Positions 1 through 8,918 of a DNA stretch of 64,000 bases are shown in pieces. The first letter of the stretch is position 1. Each line of letters starts with the position of its first letter. This DNA is from Rhodocyclaceae bacterium (GTDB taxonomy: Bacteria; Pseudomonadota; Gammaproteobacteria; Burkholderiales; Rhodocyclaceae), in the NCBI GenBank assembly GCA_013791905.1, contig VMSX01000030.1:414741-478740 (forward strand), read 5' to 3'. Under the pieces are notes generated by a model that was given only the letters and a program-made list of their open reading frames with translations, was not told the DNA's origin and did no database searches. The translations under genes and the position numbers were made by a program.

Positions 1-3
1 CTC

Positions 4-32
4 CTGGATTCCGGCTTCCGTCCGAATGACGG
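4..32. repeat. Degenerate REP-like palindrome
   Basis: An imperfect inverted repeat built on ATTCCGG and CCGAAT around a short loop, lying just past the tex stop codon. It resembles the clearer REP-like hairpins near 26657 and 59709, which share the GTCATTCC/GAATGAC words. It may mark the end of the tex transcript. The match is imperfect and the element is cut by the window edge. Confidence 0.35.
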
Positions 33-51
33 CAGTTTGTTTAGTCCAGGT

Positions 52-2409
52 TCAGCGTTTCAGTTTGGCAAACGCGGCCGCCATTGTGCCTGTTGGTTCG
101 GGCTGGCGTTGGCTGGGGCGCGGTGCTGTGGCTGGCGCCGTCCCAGATTTACGCGGCGTGTCGGCTGACGCCGTCCCGCCAGCGCCGACTTTTGTTTTGC
201 GTGCTGCCTCGTCGGTCAGGCGCATGGTCAGCGCGATGCGCTTGCGGGGAAGATCGACTTCCAGCACTTTCACCTTCACCACGTCGCCAGCTTTGACGAC
301 GGTGTGCGGATCCTTGACGAAGGTATTCGCGAGTGCCGAGATATGCACCAGACCGTCCTGATGCACGCCAATGTCGACAAAAGCACCGAAGTTGGTGACG
401 TTGGTGACCACGCCTTCGAGTTGCATGCCCGGTTCAAGATCCTTGAGTGTCTCGACGCCGTCACGGAATGACGCTGCCTTGAATTCCGGGCGCGGGTCGC
501 GGCCAGGTTTTTCGAGTTCCTTGAGGATGTCCTGCACGGTGGGCAGGCCGAAACGCGCATCGGTATACTTTTCAGCTTGCAGGGCACGCACCGCGCGGCC
601 GTCGCCAATCAGTTCCTGCACGCCCTTTTTGATGTCGGCGAGGATGCGCTCCACCACCGGGTAGGCCTCCGGATGCACAGATGAAGCATCAAGCGGATTT
701 TCTCCGCCATTGACGCGCAGGAAACCCGCCGCAAGTTCAAAGGTCTTGTCGCCGAGGCGCGGCACTTTCATCAGCGCGGCACGCGAGGCAAAGGCGCCGT
801 TGCTGTCACGGTGGCTGACGATGTTCGCTGCAAGTGTGCCGTTGAGACCCGAGATGCGCGCCAGCAGCGCCGCCGAAGCGGTATTCACATCGACGCCGAC
901 CGAATTCACGCAGTCTTCGACCACGGCATCGAGGCTCCGCGCCAGCTTGCTTTGATTGACATCGTGCTGGTACTGGCCGACGCCGATACTCTTGGGGTCG
1001 ATCTTGACCAGTTCCGCCAGTGGGTCTTGCAGACGGCGGGCGATCGAGACGGCCCCGCGCAGGGTGACATCGAGATCGGGAAATTCGCGTGCCGCCAGTT
1101 CCGAAGCCGAATACACCGATGCGCCGGCTTCCGATACGACGATCTTGGTCAGCTTCAGTTCAGGATGCTGCTTCATCAGGTCGCCCGCCAGCTTGTCGGT
1201 TTCACGGCTGGCCGTGCCGTTGCCGATGGCGATCAGTGCCGCACCATGCTTTTGCGCCATGCGCTGCAGCGCATGCAGGCTGCCGTCCCAGTCACGGCGC
1301 GGTTCGTGCGGATAAAGCGTGGCGGTTTCCAGCAGCTTGCCGGTGGCATCGACGACGGCAGCCTTGACGCCGGTGCGGATGCCCGGATCGAGCCCGATCA
1401 CCGTCTTCGGCCCGGCCGGCGCGGCGAGCAGCAGATCGTGCAGATTGCGCGCAAAGACGCGGATCGCTTCGGCCTCGGCACGTTCGCGCAGCGCCCCCAT
1501 CAACTCGGTTTCGAGATGCAGCGAGAGCTTGACCAGCCAGGCCCAGCGCGCGGTTTCCGCCAGCCAGGCATCGGCCGCCCTACCCTGTTCCCGGATGCCG
1601 ACATGGCCGGCAACCATGGCGATGCACGGCGAAGGCTCGGGCGGATCGCGCAGTTCGGCTTCGGTCTTCAGTGACACGCGCAGCACGTCTTCATTGCGGC
1701 CGCGGAACATCGCCAGCGCCCGATGCGAAGGCACCGACTTGAGCGGCTCGCGGAAATCGAACCAGTCGCGGAATTTCGCGCCGTCCTGCTCTTTCCCGGT
1801 GACTACGGTGGACACGATCAGCGCATGTTCGTTGAGATGGTTGCGCAATTTTTCCAGCAGTGCGGCATCCTCGGCAAACCGTTCCATCAGGATCTGCCGT
1901 GCGCCTTCGAGCGCGGCCTTTACGTCGGGCACATGCTTCTCGGGCGGCTCTTTTTCCAGATTCACATAGCGCGCCGCTTCGGCTTCGGGCTGCAATGTCG
2001 GGTCATTGAACAGCGCATCGGCCAGTGGCTCCAGCCCGGCCTCACGGGCGATCTGCGCCTTGGTGCGGCGCTTCTGCTTGTAGGGCAAGTAGAGGTCTTC
2101 GAGGCGCTGCTTGGTCTCGGCATTCTCGATTTCACTCTTCAGTTCGGGCGTGAGTTTGCCCTGCTCCTCGATGCTGGCCAGCACCGTGGCGCGCCGCTCT
2201 TCAAGTTCGCGCAGATAGCCTAGGCGCTCTTCCAGCGTGCGCAACTGCGTGTCATCGAGGTTCTCCGTCACTTCCTTGCGGTAACGGGCGATGAAGGGCA
2301 CGGTCGCGCCCTCGTCGAGCAACTGCACGGCGGCAGTCACCTGCGCGGGACGCACACCGAGTTCGGCAGCGATCAGATGATTGAGTCGTAATTGAGTGGC
2401 GGGCAGCAT
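52..2409 (-). CDS. tex: Tex family transcription accessory protein (S1 RNA-binding)
   Basis: Cytoplasmic nucleic-acid-binding protein of the Tex/YhgF family, 785 residues, the usual length. A helical N-terminal region is followed by a YqgF/RuvC-like fold with [12 protein letters not shown] around residue 330, helix-hairpin-helix segments around 490-560, and an S1 domain at about 645-730 ([36 protein letters not shown]). The family is linked to transcription and RNA metabolism; its exact role is not settled. The start is the ATG at 2409. Residues about 739-747 (KVGAGGTA) are encoded by a copy of the dispersed 25-bp repeat, after which a Pro/Ala-rich, low-complexity tail runs to the stop. It stands alone on the minus strand, divergent from the AIM24-like gene. 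Confidence 0.95.
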   Translation of the reverse strand: MLPATQLRLNHLIAAELGVRPAQVTAAVQLLDEGATVPFIARYRKEVTENLDDTQLRTLEERLGYLRELEERRATVLASIEEQGKLTPELKSEIENAETKQRLEDLYLPYKQKRRTKAQIAREAGLEPLADALFNDPTLQPEAEAARYVNLEKEPPEKHVPDVKAALEGARQILMERFAEDAALLEKLRNHLNEHALIVSTVVTGKEQDGAKFRDWFDFREPLKSVPSHRALAMFRGRNEDVLRVSLKTEAELRDPPEPSPCIAMVAGHVGIREQGRAADAWLAETARWAWLVKLSLHLETELMGALRERAEAEAIRVFARNLHDLLLAAPAGPKTVIGLDPGIRTGVKAAVVDATGKLLETATLYPHEPRRDWDGSLHALQRMAQKHGAALIAIGNGTASRETDKLAGDLMKQHPELKLTKIVVSEAGASVYSASELAAREFPDLDVTLRGAVSIARRLQDPLAELVKIDPKSIGVGQYQHDVNQSKLARSLDAVVEDCVNSVGVDVNTASAALLARISGLNGTLAANIVSHRDSNGAFASRAALMKVPRLGDKTFELAAGFLRVNGGENPLDASSVHPEAYPVVERILADIKKGVQELIGDGRAVRALQAEKYTDARFGLPTVQDILKELEKPGRDPRPEFKAASFRDGVETLKDLEPGMQLEGVVTNVTNFGAFVDIGVHQDGLVHISALANTFVKDPHTVVKAGDVVKVKVLEVDLPRKRIALTMRLTDEAARKTKVGAGGTASADTPRKSGTAPATAPRPSQRQPEPTGTMAAAFAKLKR
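169..193 (-). repeat. Dispersed 25-bp repeat, copy 1 (inside tex)
   Basis: Exact copy of the 25-bp element (four A, then core GTCGGCGCTGGCGGGACGGC, then G), read on the minus strand. It is in sense with tex and contributes KVGAGGTA just after the S1 domain. Confidence 0.85.
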
Positions 2410-2491
2410 GAGTGAGACAGGTATGAGGAAAGGCGGGCACTATGCCCCAAGGCAGCGCGCCGCGCAATCGTGGTTTCGGTTACAGGCGCGA

Positions 2492-2516
2492 CGCCGTCCT
2501 ACCAGCGCCGACTTTT
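2492..2516 (-). repeat. Dispersed 25-bp repeat, copy 2
   Basis: Copy of the 25-bp element with two mismatches in the middle, in the 183-bp gap between the divergent tex and AIM24-like genes. The gap also has to hold promoters for both genes; none is obvious by eye. Confidence 0.8.
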
Positions 2517-2592
2517 CCCGAAGTCTTGGTAACGATGCATCGTGAATAGGCCTCGGGTATTCTTCAGGTTTCATCCACTGGGGCGAACAAAC

Positions 2593-3387
2593 ATGGCCAT
2601 GGACAAAATCGATTACACCCTGCACGGCGACGACATGCAGTTCGTCGAAATCGAACTCGATCCCGACGAGGCGGTGATCGGTGAGGCGGGCAGCCTGATG
2701 TACATGGAAGACGGCATCGAGATGGATACGGTCTTCGGCGACGCCTCGGCGAATCAGGGCGGCCTGTTCGGCAAGCTGCTGGGGGCCGGCAAGCGTCTTG
2801 TCACTGGCGAGTCGCTGTTCACCACGGTCTATGTCAACCAGGGCCAAGGCAAGCGCAAGCTGGCGTTTGCCGCGCCCTACGCCGGCAAGATCATTGCCTT
2901 CGATCTCGGCAAGCACGGCGGCACGATGATCTGCCAGAAGGATGCCTTCCTCTGCGCGGCTAAGGGCGTCTCGCTCGGCATCGCGTTTCAGCGCAAGCTG
3001 GGTGTCGGCTTCTTCGGCGGCGAAGGCTTCATCATGCAAAAACTGGAAGGCGACGGCCTGGCCTTCGCCCACTCCGGCGGCACGGTGCTGGAGCGGGTGC
3101 TCAAGCCCGGCGAGATTCTGCGCATCGACACCGGCTGCGTGGTGGCTTACACGGCGGACGTGCATTTCGACATCGAATTCGTCGGTGGCATCAAGACCGC
3201 GCTGTTTGGGGGCGAGGGTCTGTTCTTCGCCGTGTTGCGCGGACCAGGAACGATCTGGATGCAATCGCTGCCCTTTGCACGACTTGCTTCACGCATCTTC
3301 GCCGCCGCGCCGGTGCGCAAGGGCGGTGGCGGCAAGGATGGCGAAGAAGGCGGCCTGCTGGGCACCCTCTTCGGCGGCAGCAAATAA
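2593..3387 (+). CDS. TIGR00266/AIM24 family protein
   Basis: A 264-residue protein of the AIM24/TIGR00266 family: Gly-rich beta-strand repeats without a catalytic signature, for example GEAGSLMYMEDGIEMDTVFG near the N-terminus and FVGGIKTALFGGEGLFFAVLRGPG late in the protein. The function of bacterial members is unknown. The ATG at 2593 (MAMDK) is preferred to in-frame starts further upstream, because the family begins near the IDYTLHGDDMQFVEIEL stretch. It ends in a Gly-rich tail (GLLGTLFGGSK). Its stop is directly adjacent to the end of slyX on the other strand, leaving no room for a separate terminator. Confidence 0.85.
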   Translation: MAMDKIDYTLHGDDMQFVEIELDPDEAVIGEAGSLMYMEDGIEMDTVFGDASANQGGLFGKLLGAGKRLVTGESLFTTVYVNQGQGKRKLAFAAPYAGKIIAFDLGKHGGTMICQKDAFLCAAKGVSLGIAFQRKLGVGFFGGEGFIMQKLEGDGLAFAHSGGTVLERVLKPGEILRIDTGCVVAYTADVHFDIEFVGGIKTALFGGEGLFFAVLRGPGTIWMQSLPFARLASRIFAAAPVRKGGGGKDGEEGGLLGTLFGGSK

Positions 3388-3591
3388 TCAGTAATGCGGA
3401 GGGATTTCGTCGAGCAGATTGCGCTGTTCGGCCGGCTGCGCTTGCAACAACTGCTGGCGCAGCGCGCGCAGTTCCTGCTGCAACTGGTCGATTTGCGCCT
3501 GTTGGCGATAGACGGTGAGATTGAGCGTTTCCAGCAGGTCTTCGGCAAAGGCCAGCTTGACTTCCAGTTCGGTGATGCGGTCTTCCATCAT
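3388..3591 (-). CDS. slyX: SlyX family protein
   Basis: A small protein of 67 residues, the typical SlyX size, made almost entirely of a predicted coiled coil (RITELEVKLAFAEDLLETLN, then QQAQIDQLQQELRALRQQLL) and ending in the family's usual PPHY. The function of SlyX is not established. The start is one of two adjacent ATG codons (3591 or 3588) that overlap the ylqF stop in an ATGA arrangement, so the two genes are probably translationally coupled. No separate ribosome-binding site is visible. Confidence 0.88.
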   Translation of the reverse strand: MMEDRITELEVKLAFAEDLLETLNLTVYRQQAQIDQLQQELRALRQQLLQAQPAEQRNLLDEIPPHY

Positions 3592-4505
3592 TCGTCGTCC
3601 AAAGTCGGCGCTGGCGGGATGAAATGCCCCGCAGCGGGTACGGCGGCAGCGAGCATCGCTGCTCGCGTTTCGGGCGTTTCGAGGCTGACGCGGCCCAGCG
3701 CGCCGCTGCGGTAGTCGGTCAAAAAAATCATTGCGGCCTTCTCCAGGTCGAGTTCGCCACCACGGCCCTTGATGATGCAACCGCGTTTGCGGGCAACGGT
3801 TTCGACGACAGCGACGGCGTCCATGGCAGCGACATCCACTTTATAGCGCGCTGCCAACAGCGCCGGATAGCGCGCTAGCAGAATGCCGGCAAGGAAAATG
3901 GCCACATCGGCATCAATCACCGCATTGCGGCCGATGGCATGGCTAGCGGCGAGCATGAAACCGTCTTCATCGTGTTCTATTTTTGGCCACATCAGACCCG
4001 GCGTATCGATGATGGTCTGCCGCAGCGAGAGATCGAAACTCTGCTGACTCTTGGTGACGGCCGGCTCATCGCCGACGGCCGCGATGCGCCGCTTCAGCAG
4101 GGCATTCATGAATGTCGACTTACCAACGTTGGGAATGCCCATGATCATCATGCGCAGCGGCTTCACGTTGTCGTCGCGGTGCGGTGCCAGTTGCTGGCAG
4201 AGTGCCGGCACCCGGGCGGCATCACCCGGCTTCTTGCATGAAATCGCCACAGCCTTCACCCCCGGCTGGCGACTGTAGTGGTCGAGCCATTGCTGCGTCA
4301 CTATGGGATCGGCAAGGTCGGCCTTGTTCAGCAGTTTGAGACAGGGCCGCTGGCGCGCCAGGCGCAGTTCGCGGATCATCGGATTGCTGCTCGCCTCGGG
4401 CAGGCGGGCATCGAGCACTTCGATCACCACGTCGGTGCGCGCCATGGTCTCGGCAGCTTTTCTGCGCGCCGAGGTCATGTGACCGGGGAACCACTGGATG
4501 GACAT
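3588..4505 (-). CDS. ylqF: Ribosome biogenesis GTPase YlqF/RbgA
   Basis: Circularly permuted GTPase that acts in large-subunit ribosome maturation in studied bacteria. The N-terminus IQWFPGHMTSARR is the family hallmark. G4-type LLNKADLAD at about residue 60 comes before G1 GIPNVGKST at about 120 and G3 DTPGLMWP at about 165, which is the permuted order. The protein is 305 residues. Residues about 287-302 (AGHFIPPAPTL) are encoded by a long-form copy of the dispersed repeat, read antisense, and look like an added C-terminal tail. The gene overlaps slyX by four bases. Confidence 0.93.
   Translation of the reverse strand: MSIQWFPGHMTSARRKAAETMARTDVVIEVLDARLPEASSNPMIRELRLARQRPCLKLLNKADLADPIVTQQWLDHYSRQPGVKAVAISCKKPGDAARVPALCQQLAPHRDDNVKPLRMMIMGIPNVGKSTFMNALLKRRIAAVGDEPAVTKSQQSFDLSLRQTIIDTPGLMWPKIEHDEDGFMLAASHAIGRNAVIDADVAIFLAGILLARYPALLAARYKVDVAAMDAVAVVETVARKRGCIIKGRGGELDLEKAAMIFLTDYRSGALGRVSLETPETRAAMLAAAVPAAGHFIPPAPTLDDE
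3601..3645 (+). repeat. Dispersed repeat, long form, copy 3 (ylqF 3' end)
   Basis: A 45-bp form of the element: the common left half AAAGTCGGCGCTGGCGGGA, then an insert of about 20 bp that can form a CCCG-CAG-CGGG hairpin, then ACGGCG. The same long form recurs at 13695-13740 in nuoG. It encodes the last residues of YlqF in antisense orientation. Confidence 0.8.
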
Positions 4506-4562
4506 TGGGGGTGTTAAACGTTGGACGGGCCGTGATTATCGCTCATGCACGCCTCCGAAACT

Positions 4563-4587
4563 AAAAGTCGGCGCTGGTGGAACGGCG
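4563..4587 (+). repeat. Dispersed 25-bp repeat, copy 4
   Basis: Copy with two substitutions (GGTGGAACGG instead of GGCGGGACGG) in the 122-bp gap between the diguanylate cyclase stop and the ylqF start. Confidence 0.8.
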
Positions 4588-4627
4588 CCAGGATGCGGAA
4601 GGTGCGCCGCAAGGCAAAAAACAGGCT

Positions 4628-5830
4628 TTATTCAGAGCTGGTTGGCGACAATGCACCGCGGAAATTGCGCAATACACTGGATAGCCACAGTGCTACCCTG
4701 CCCTGCCCGGATTGACGGTCCTTCCTGACCGGAAAAACTGAATCGCTGACCACGCGGTTGCGACCACCATGCTTGGCCTGATACATGGCCCGGTCAGCCG
4801 CGGCGACCAACTCGGCGGCTTGAGCAGGCGCATCGTCTGCCATCGACTCTTGCGACGCCATGGCGAGGCCAATCGAGATGGTGACAGGCACCGCTTGGCC
4901 GGATTTTGACTGAAATGGATGCGCCGCCACGGCACAGCGAATCCGCTCGGCGATTTCCAGCGCGTGCAGCGGGGAGGTTTGCGGCAGCAGGGCAACGAAT
5001 TCTTCGCCGCCATAACGGGCAATGGTATCTCCCGTGCGCAGTTGCGCCTGAATGACGCTAGCCACGCCGCGCAAAACGTCATCGCCGCATTGATGGCCGT
5101 AAGTGTCATTGATGCGCTTGAACTTGTCGATATCGAGAAACATGCAGGCCAGCGGCTGACGATGACGCCGTACCTGGCCAATTTCGACCAGGCAACGATG
5201 CTCGAAGTAACGGCGATTTTCCACACCGGTCAGACTATCTGTCAGCCCTGCCCGCTTCAGCCGTTCCTGCGTCAGCGCGTTTTCAAGGCAAACGGCAACG
5301 ACAGCAGCCAGCCGATCCAGGAAATTGGTGCCAGCGGCCGAGTCATAACGCTCGGCAGCAGCGCTACCCAGTTGCAGGCTGCCAATGAGTTCCCCCTGAC
5401 GCATCAGCGGCAGCAGAGCCACCGACGCAATCGCGCCGGCGGAAGATTTGAACAAGGGGCCGTGACGCTGTGGATCGAACGCACACAGATGGGTTGAACA
5501 CCCGTTGACGTAGAGCGGCTCGATCAGTTCAGCCGTCTGGAGCAACAGCAAACCGTCAAATGACTCACTGCCCGTATTCGTTTCGAGAATACGGGCCGCC
5601 TCATATTCCCTGTCGATCAGGGCGAGACTGACAAATTCGATATCGAAGGCCGTGCGGTAGTCTGCCAGCAGCACCCGCATCAACTCGTCCAGCGAACGGG
5701 CACTCAGCAGACAGCGCTCAAGCTGATCGAAGCGGCGCATCTTGTCTTCGTTCTGCCGCGCTTCATGGAGCAGCGCTTCCAACTGCTGTCGGAGAGAATA
5801 GTTTTCGAATTGCAGGCCGTTATTTTGCAT
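4628..5830 (-). CDS. Diguanylate cyclase with N-terminal DUF484/GAF-like domain
   Basis: Cytoplasmic GGDEF protein of 400 residues predicted to make cyclic di-GMP from two GTP. A short coiled coil (residues about 8-40) and a DUF484/GAF-like sensor (about 40-205, with FDIEFVSLALID) are followed by a GGDEF domain: DSLTGVENRRYFE, FLDIDKFKRINDTYGHQCGD, and the active GGEEF motif in RYGGEEFVALLP. RTGD lies five residues before GGEEF and matches the inhibitory RxxD site. No membrane segment is seen. The ATG at 5830 is preferred; a TTG at 5851 is also in frame. The start codon sits inside a perfect 42-bp palindrome. It follows nuoN on the same strand with an 87-bp gap. Confidence 0.9.
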   Translation of the reverse strand: MQNNGLQFENYSLRQQLEALLHEARQNEDKMRRFDQLERCLLSARSLDELMRVLLADYRTAFDIEFVSLALIDREYEAARILETNTGSESFDGLLLLQTAELIEPLYVNGCSTHLCAFDPQRHGPLFKSSAGAIASVALLPLMRQGELIGSLQLGSAAAERYDSAAGTNFLDRLAAVVAVCLENALTQERLKRAGLTDSLTGVENRRYFEHRCLVEIGQVRRHRQPLACMFLDIDKFKRINDTYGHQCGDDVLRGVASVIQAQLRTGDTIARYGGEEFVALLPQTSPLHALEIAERIRCAVAAHPFQSKSGQAVPVTISIGLAMASQESMADDAPAQAAELVAAADRAMYQAKHGGRNRVVSDSVFPVRKDRQSGQGRVALWLSSVLRNFRGALSPTSSE

Positions 5831-5851
5831 GTGCAAAATAACGGCCTGCAA
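5810..5851. repeat. Perfect 20-bp-arm palindrome over the diguanylate cyclase start
   Basis: The arm TTGCAGGCCGTTATTTTGCA (5810-5829) and its exact reverse complement (5832-5851) are separated by only two bases. The preferred ATG of the diguanylate cyclase (5830) lies at the centre. In RNA the structure would bury the start codon; as DNA it could be an operator. It is not followed by a T-tract in either direction, so it does not look like an intrinsic terminator. Confidence 0.9.
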
Positions 5852-5917
5852 AACGGCAACTTAAGGAGCGTTGCAGGTTTTTAGCCCCTCAAAAAGCGGG
5901 CTGGCCCGAGTTTCAGC

Positions 5918-7393
5918 TTACAGCGAACGGAGCAGCGCGTAGGTACACAGCGACATCAGCGCGTTCGGGAACAGGCCGAACAGGGCTATCGCAATACCAT
6001 TGAGAGACAGCATGAAACGCATGTCGAGGCTGGCGACGATGGGCGCGGCATCAACCGGCGCATCGAAATACATCAACTTGATAACGCGCAGATAGTAGAA
6101 AGCGCCGATCAGCGAGAACAGCACGGCGAAGACGGCAACAGCGATGTAGCCGGCGTCAATCGCGGCAATCAGCACCGAGAATTTTGCAAAGAAGCCGACG
6201 AAGAAGGGAACTCCAGCCATCGAGAGCATGGTTACCATCATCACGGCGGCAAACCACGGGCTGCGCTGGTTCAGGCCCTTGAAATCTTCCAGGTGCTCGG
6301 CTTCGTAGCCGGCGCGCGAGAGCAGCAAGACCATGCCAAAAGAAGCCAGCGACATGATCACATAGGCCACAGCATAATACATCGCCGAGCTGTAGGCGTT
6401 CAGGGCGTAGTGCCGGTCGGGACCGACCACGCCACTCATCAGAGCGAGCAGCATGAAACCCATGTGGGCGATAGCCGAATAGGCCAACATGCGCTTGATG
6501 TTGGTCTGGGCGATCGCCGCCAAGTTACCTAGCGCAATGGAAAGCACGGCCATGATCATCAACATCGACTGCCAGTGCTCGGCCAGTTCAAACAGGCCAT
6601 ATACCAGAATGCGCATGGCCATGGCGAAGGCGGCCAGCTTCGGCGCCGAAGCGATCAGGAGCGTGATCGGGGTCGGTGCGCCGTGATAGACGTCGGGCAC
6701 CCACATGTGGAAGGGCACGGCACCCAACTTGAAGGCGATGCCGGAGACGACGAAGACCAGGCCGAATACCAGCACGGTCTTGTTGGCAACCCCAAGATGC
6801 AGGGCCTGCGCCACGCCGCCGATTTCCAGCGTACCGGTCGCACCATAGACCATCGACATGCCATACAGCAGCAGACCGGAGGCCAGCGAACCAAGTATGA
6901 AATACTTCATCGCCGCCTCGGTGGCGCGCGAACTGTTGCGGTCGATGGCCACCAGGGCATACAGGGACAGCGACATCAGTTCCAGACCGAGGTAGAGGGT
7001 GAGAAAGTGCGACGCCGAGATCATCACCATCATGCCCAATGTGGCGAACAGCACCAGGACGTAGAACTCCCCCTTGTCAAGCTGGCGCGCCACCAGATAA
7101 TCCCGGCTGTAGATCACGACAACGATCACTGCTAAATAAACCAGCAATTTGAGGAAATCGGCAAGCAGATCGTCGACAAACATGTTGTTGAAGGTCAGCA
7201 CTACCTGTCCATCCATGGTCAGGTAGGTGATGAGGGCGCAGCCAATCAGGGTAACTATGGTCAACGCAGACGTGATCCAGCGCTTGGAACGGCCAAGGAA
7301 GACATCCACCATCAGGATGACACAGGCCATCGTCAACAGGAATATCTCCGGCGCGGCCGGGTAGAAATCGGGCATTACAAAATTCTTGAGCAT
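5918..7393 (-). CDS. nuoN: NADH-quinone oxidoreductase subunit N
   Basis: Antiporter-like membrane subunit of respiratory complex I, 491 residues, usual length, predicted 13-14 transmembrane helices. Recognisable family stretches include [19 protein letters not shown], the conserved Glu-bearing helix 5 region, and [19 protein letters not shown] around residue 230. It is the last gene of the nuo operon, 29 bp after nuoM. A weak GC stem with a short T-run (about 5886-5912 on the minus strand) may end the operon. The start ATG at 7393 fits the family N-terminus. Confidence 0.96.
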   Translation of the reverse strand: MLKNFVMPDFYPAAPEIFLLTMACVILMVDVFLGRSKRWITSALTIVTLIGCALITYLTMDGQVVLTFNNMFVDDLLADFLKLLVYLAVIVVVIYSRDYLVARQLDKGEFYVLVLFATLGMMVMISASHFLTLYLGLELMSLSLYALVAIDRNSSRATEAAMKYFILGSLASGLLLYGMSMVYGATGTLEIGGVAQALHLGVANKTVLVFGLVFVVSGIAFKLGAVPFHMWVPDVYHGAPTPITLLIASAPKLAAFAMAMRILVYGLFELAEHWQSMLMIMAVLSIALGNLAAIAQTNIKRMLAYSAIAHMGFMLLALMSGVVGPDRHYALNAYSSAMYYAVAYVIMSLASFGMVLLLSRAGYEAEHLEDFKGLNQRSPWFAAVMMVTMLSMAGVPFFVGFFAKFSVLIAAIDAGYIAVAVFAVLFSLIGAFYYLRVIKLMYFDAPVDAAPIVASLDMRFMLSLNGIAIALFGLFPNALMSLCTYALLRSL

Positions 7394-7422
7394 CGCTTCT
7401 CTTGTCTCGCCGCCAATGTTAA

Positions 7423-8895
7423 CTAGAGCTTGCTCACGGCCACGTGCTTGAGCAGGTTGTCCACCGAAGCATGCATCACTTCAGTGAATGGATAGGGGTA
7501 AATGCCCATGGCCAGCACACAGAACGCCAGCACGGCCAGGAAAAGGAATTCCCGGTTGTTGATGTCGGTGAGCTCGGCCACATGACTATTGGCCACTTCA
7601 CCGAAGACCACGCGCTTGTACATCCACAGGGTATAGGCAGCGCCCAGAATCAAAGTCGTCGCCGCAGCAAAGCCGACCCAGAAGTTGAATTTGATGGCAC
7701 CAAGGATCACCATGAACTCGCCAACAAAACCGGAGGTGGCGGGCAGACCGGCATTGGCCATGGCAAACAGCATGAAGAACGCGGCAAACTTCGGCATGGT
7801 GTTCACCACACCACCGTAGTCGGCGATGTTGCGCGAGTGCATGCGGTCATACATGACGCCGACACAGAGGAACATCGCGGCGGAGATGAAGCCGTGGGAA
7901 ATCATCTGCACCAGGGCTCCCTCGACGCCAATCTGGTTGAAGATGAAGAATCCGAGGGTGACAAAGCCCATGTGCGAGATCGACGAATAGGCGATCAGCT
8001 TCTTCATGTCGGTTTGCACCAGCGCAACAAAGCCGATATAGACGACGGCAATCAACGACAGGCCAATCATCATCGGCGCCAGATACTGGCTGGCATCCGG
8101 CGCGATGGGCAGGGAGAACCGCAGGAAACCATAGGCACCGAGCTTCAGCATGATTGCCGCCAGCACAACCGAACCACCGGTCGGTGCTTCGACATGGGCG
8201 TCCGGCAACCAGGTATGCACCGGCCACATCGGCACCTTGACGGCAAAGGCAACCAGGAAGGCGAGGAAGATCAGGATCTGCGGCATCATGTCGATGCGCA
8301 ACTGGTGCCACTCAAGCAGGTTGAAACTGCCACCCGAAGAGAGGAACAGATAGATCAGCGCGATCAGCATCAGCAGCGAGCCAAGCAGCGTGTAGAGGAA
8401 GAACTTGAAGGCCGCATAGACGCGATTCTGCCCGCCCCAGACGCCGATAATGATGTACATCGGGATCAGCGAAGCCTCGAAGAAGACGTAGAACAAAACC
8501 GCATCGAGCGCGCTGAAAATGCCGTTCATCAGTCCCGACATGATGAGGAAGGCGCCCAGGTACTGCGCGACCTTGTCTTCGATCACCTGCCAGCCGGCAA
8601 TCACGACGATGATGGTGATGAAGCTGTTGAGCAGGATGAAGAGCACCGAGATGCCGTCGATGCCCAGCAGGTATTCAATGTTGAAGCGGGGAATCCAGGC
8701 ACGTTGTTCAACGAACTGCATGCCGGCCTCGGTCATGTCGAAGCCGAGATACAACGGCACGGTCACGATAAATCCGGCCAGCGCAACCCCAAGGGCCGTC
8801 CAGCGTGCCAGATTCTTGTTCGCGCCGGCGGCGAATACTATGAGCGCGCCCAGGATGGGCACCCAGATAGCAAGACTAAGTAGATACGAACTCAT
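7423..8895 (-). CDS. nuoM: NADH-quinone oxidoreductase subunit M
   Basis: Proton-pumping antiporter-like subunit of complex I, about 490 residues, all helical. [40 protein letters not shown] (with the conserved Glu of helix 5) and [18 protein letters not shown] are classical NuoM signatures. The ATG at 8895 ([13 protein letters not shown]) is chosen rather than the in-frame TTG five codons upstream. It lies between nuoL and nuoN in the standard order. Its antisense strand carries a long open frame rich in His, Asp and Gln, which is a composition artefact. Confidence 0.96.
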   Translation of the reverse strand: MSSYLLSLAIWVPILGALIVFAAGANKNLARWTALGVALAGFIVTVPLYLGFDMTEAGMQFVEQRAWIPRFNIEYLLGIDGISVLFILLNSFITIIVVIAGWQVIEDKVAQYLGAFLIMSGLMNGIFSALDAVLFYVFFEASLIPMYIIIGVWGGQNRVYAAFKFFLYTLLGSLLMLIALIYLFLSSGGSFNLLEWHQLRIDMMPQILIFLAFLVAFAVKVPMWPVHTWLPDAHVEAPTGGSVVLAAIMLKLGAYGFLRFSLPIAPDASQYLAPMMIGLSLIAVVYIGFVALVQTDMKKLIAYSSISHMGFVTLGFFIFNQIGVEGALVQMISHGFISAAMFLCVGVMYDRMHSRNIADYGGVVNTMPKFAAFFMLFAMANAGLPATSGFVGEFMVILGAIKFNFWVGFAAATTLILGAAYTLWMYKRVVFGEVANSHVAELTDINNREFLFLAVLAFCVLAMGIYPYPFTEVMHASVDNLLKHVAVSKL

Positions 8896-8918
8896 CTGCA
8901 CTGTGTCCAATTATCTCG

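Noticed and set aside
7444-8883. Long open frame (479 codons) antisense to nuoM, and similar long antisense frames at 27771-29123 and 30854-31798
   Set aside because: They lie wholly opposite well-conserved genes, are extremely rich in His, Asp, Gln or Arg and Gly, and show no domain. They result from high GC in the third codon position.
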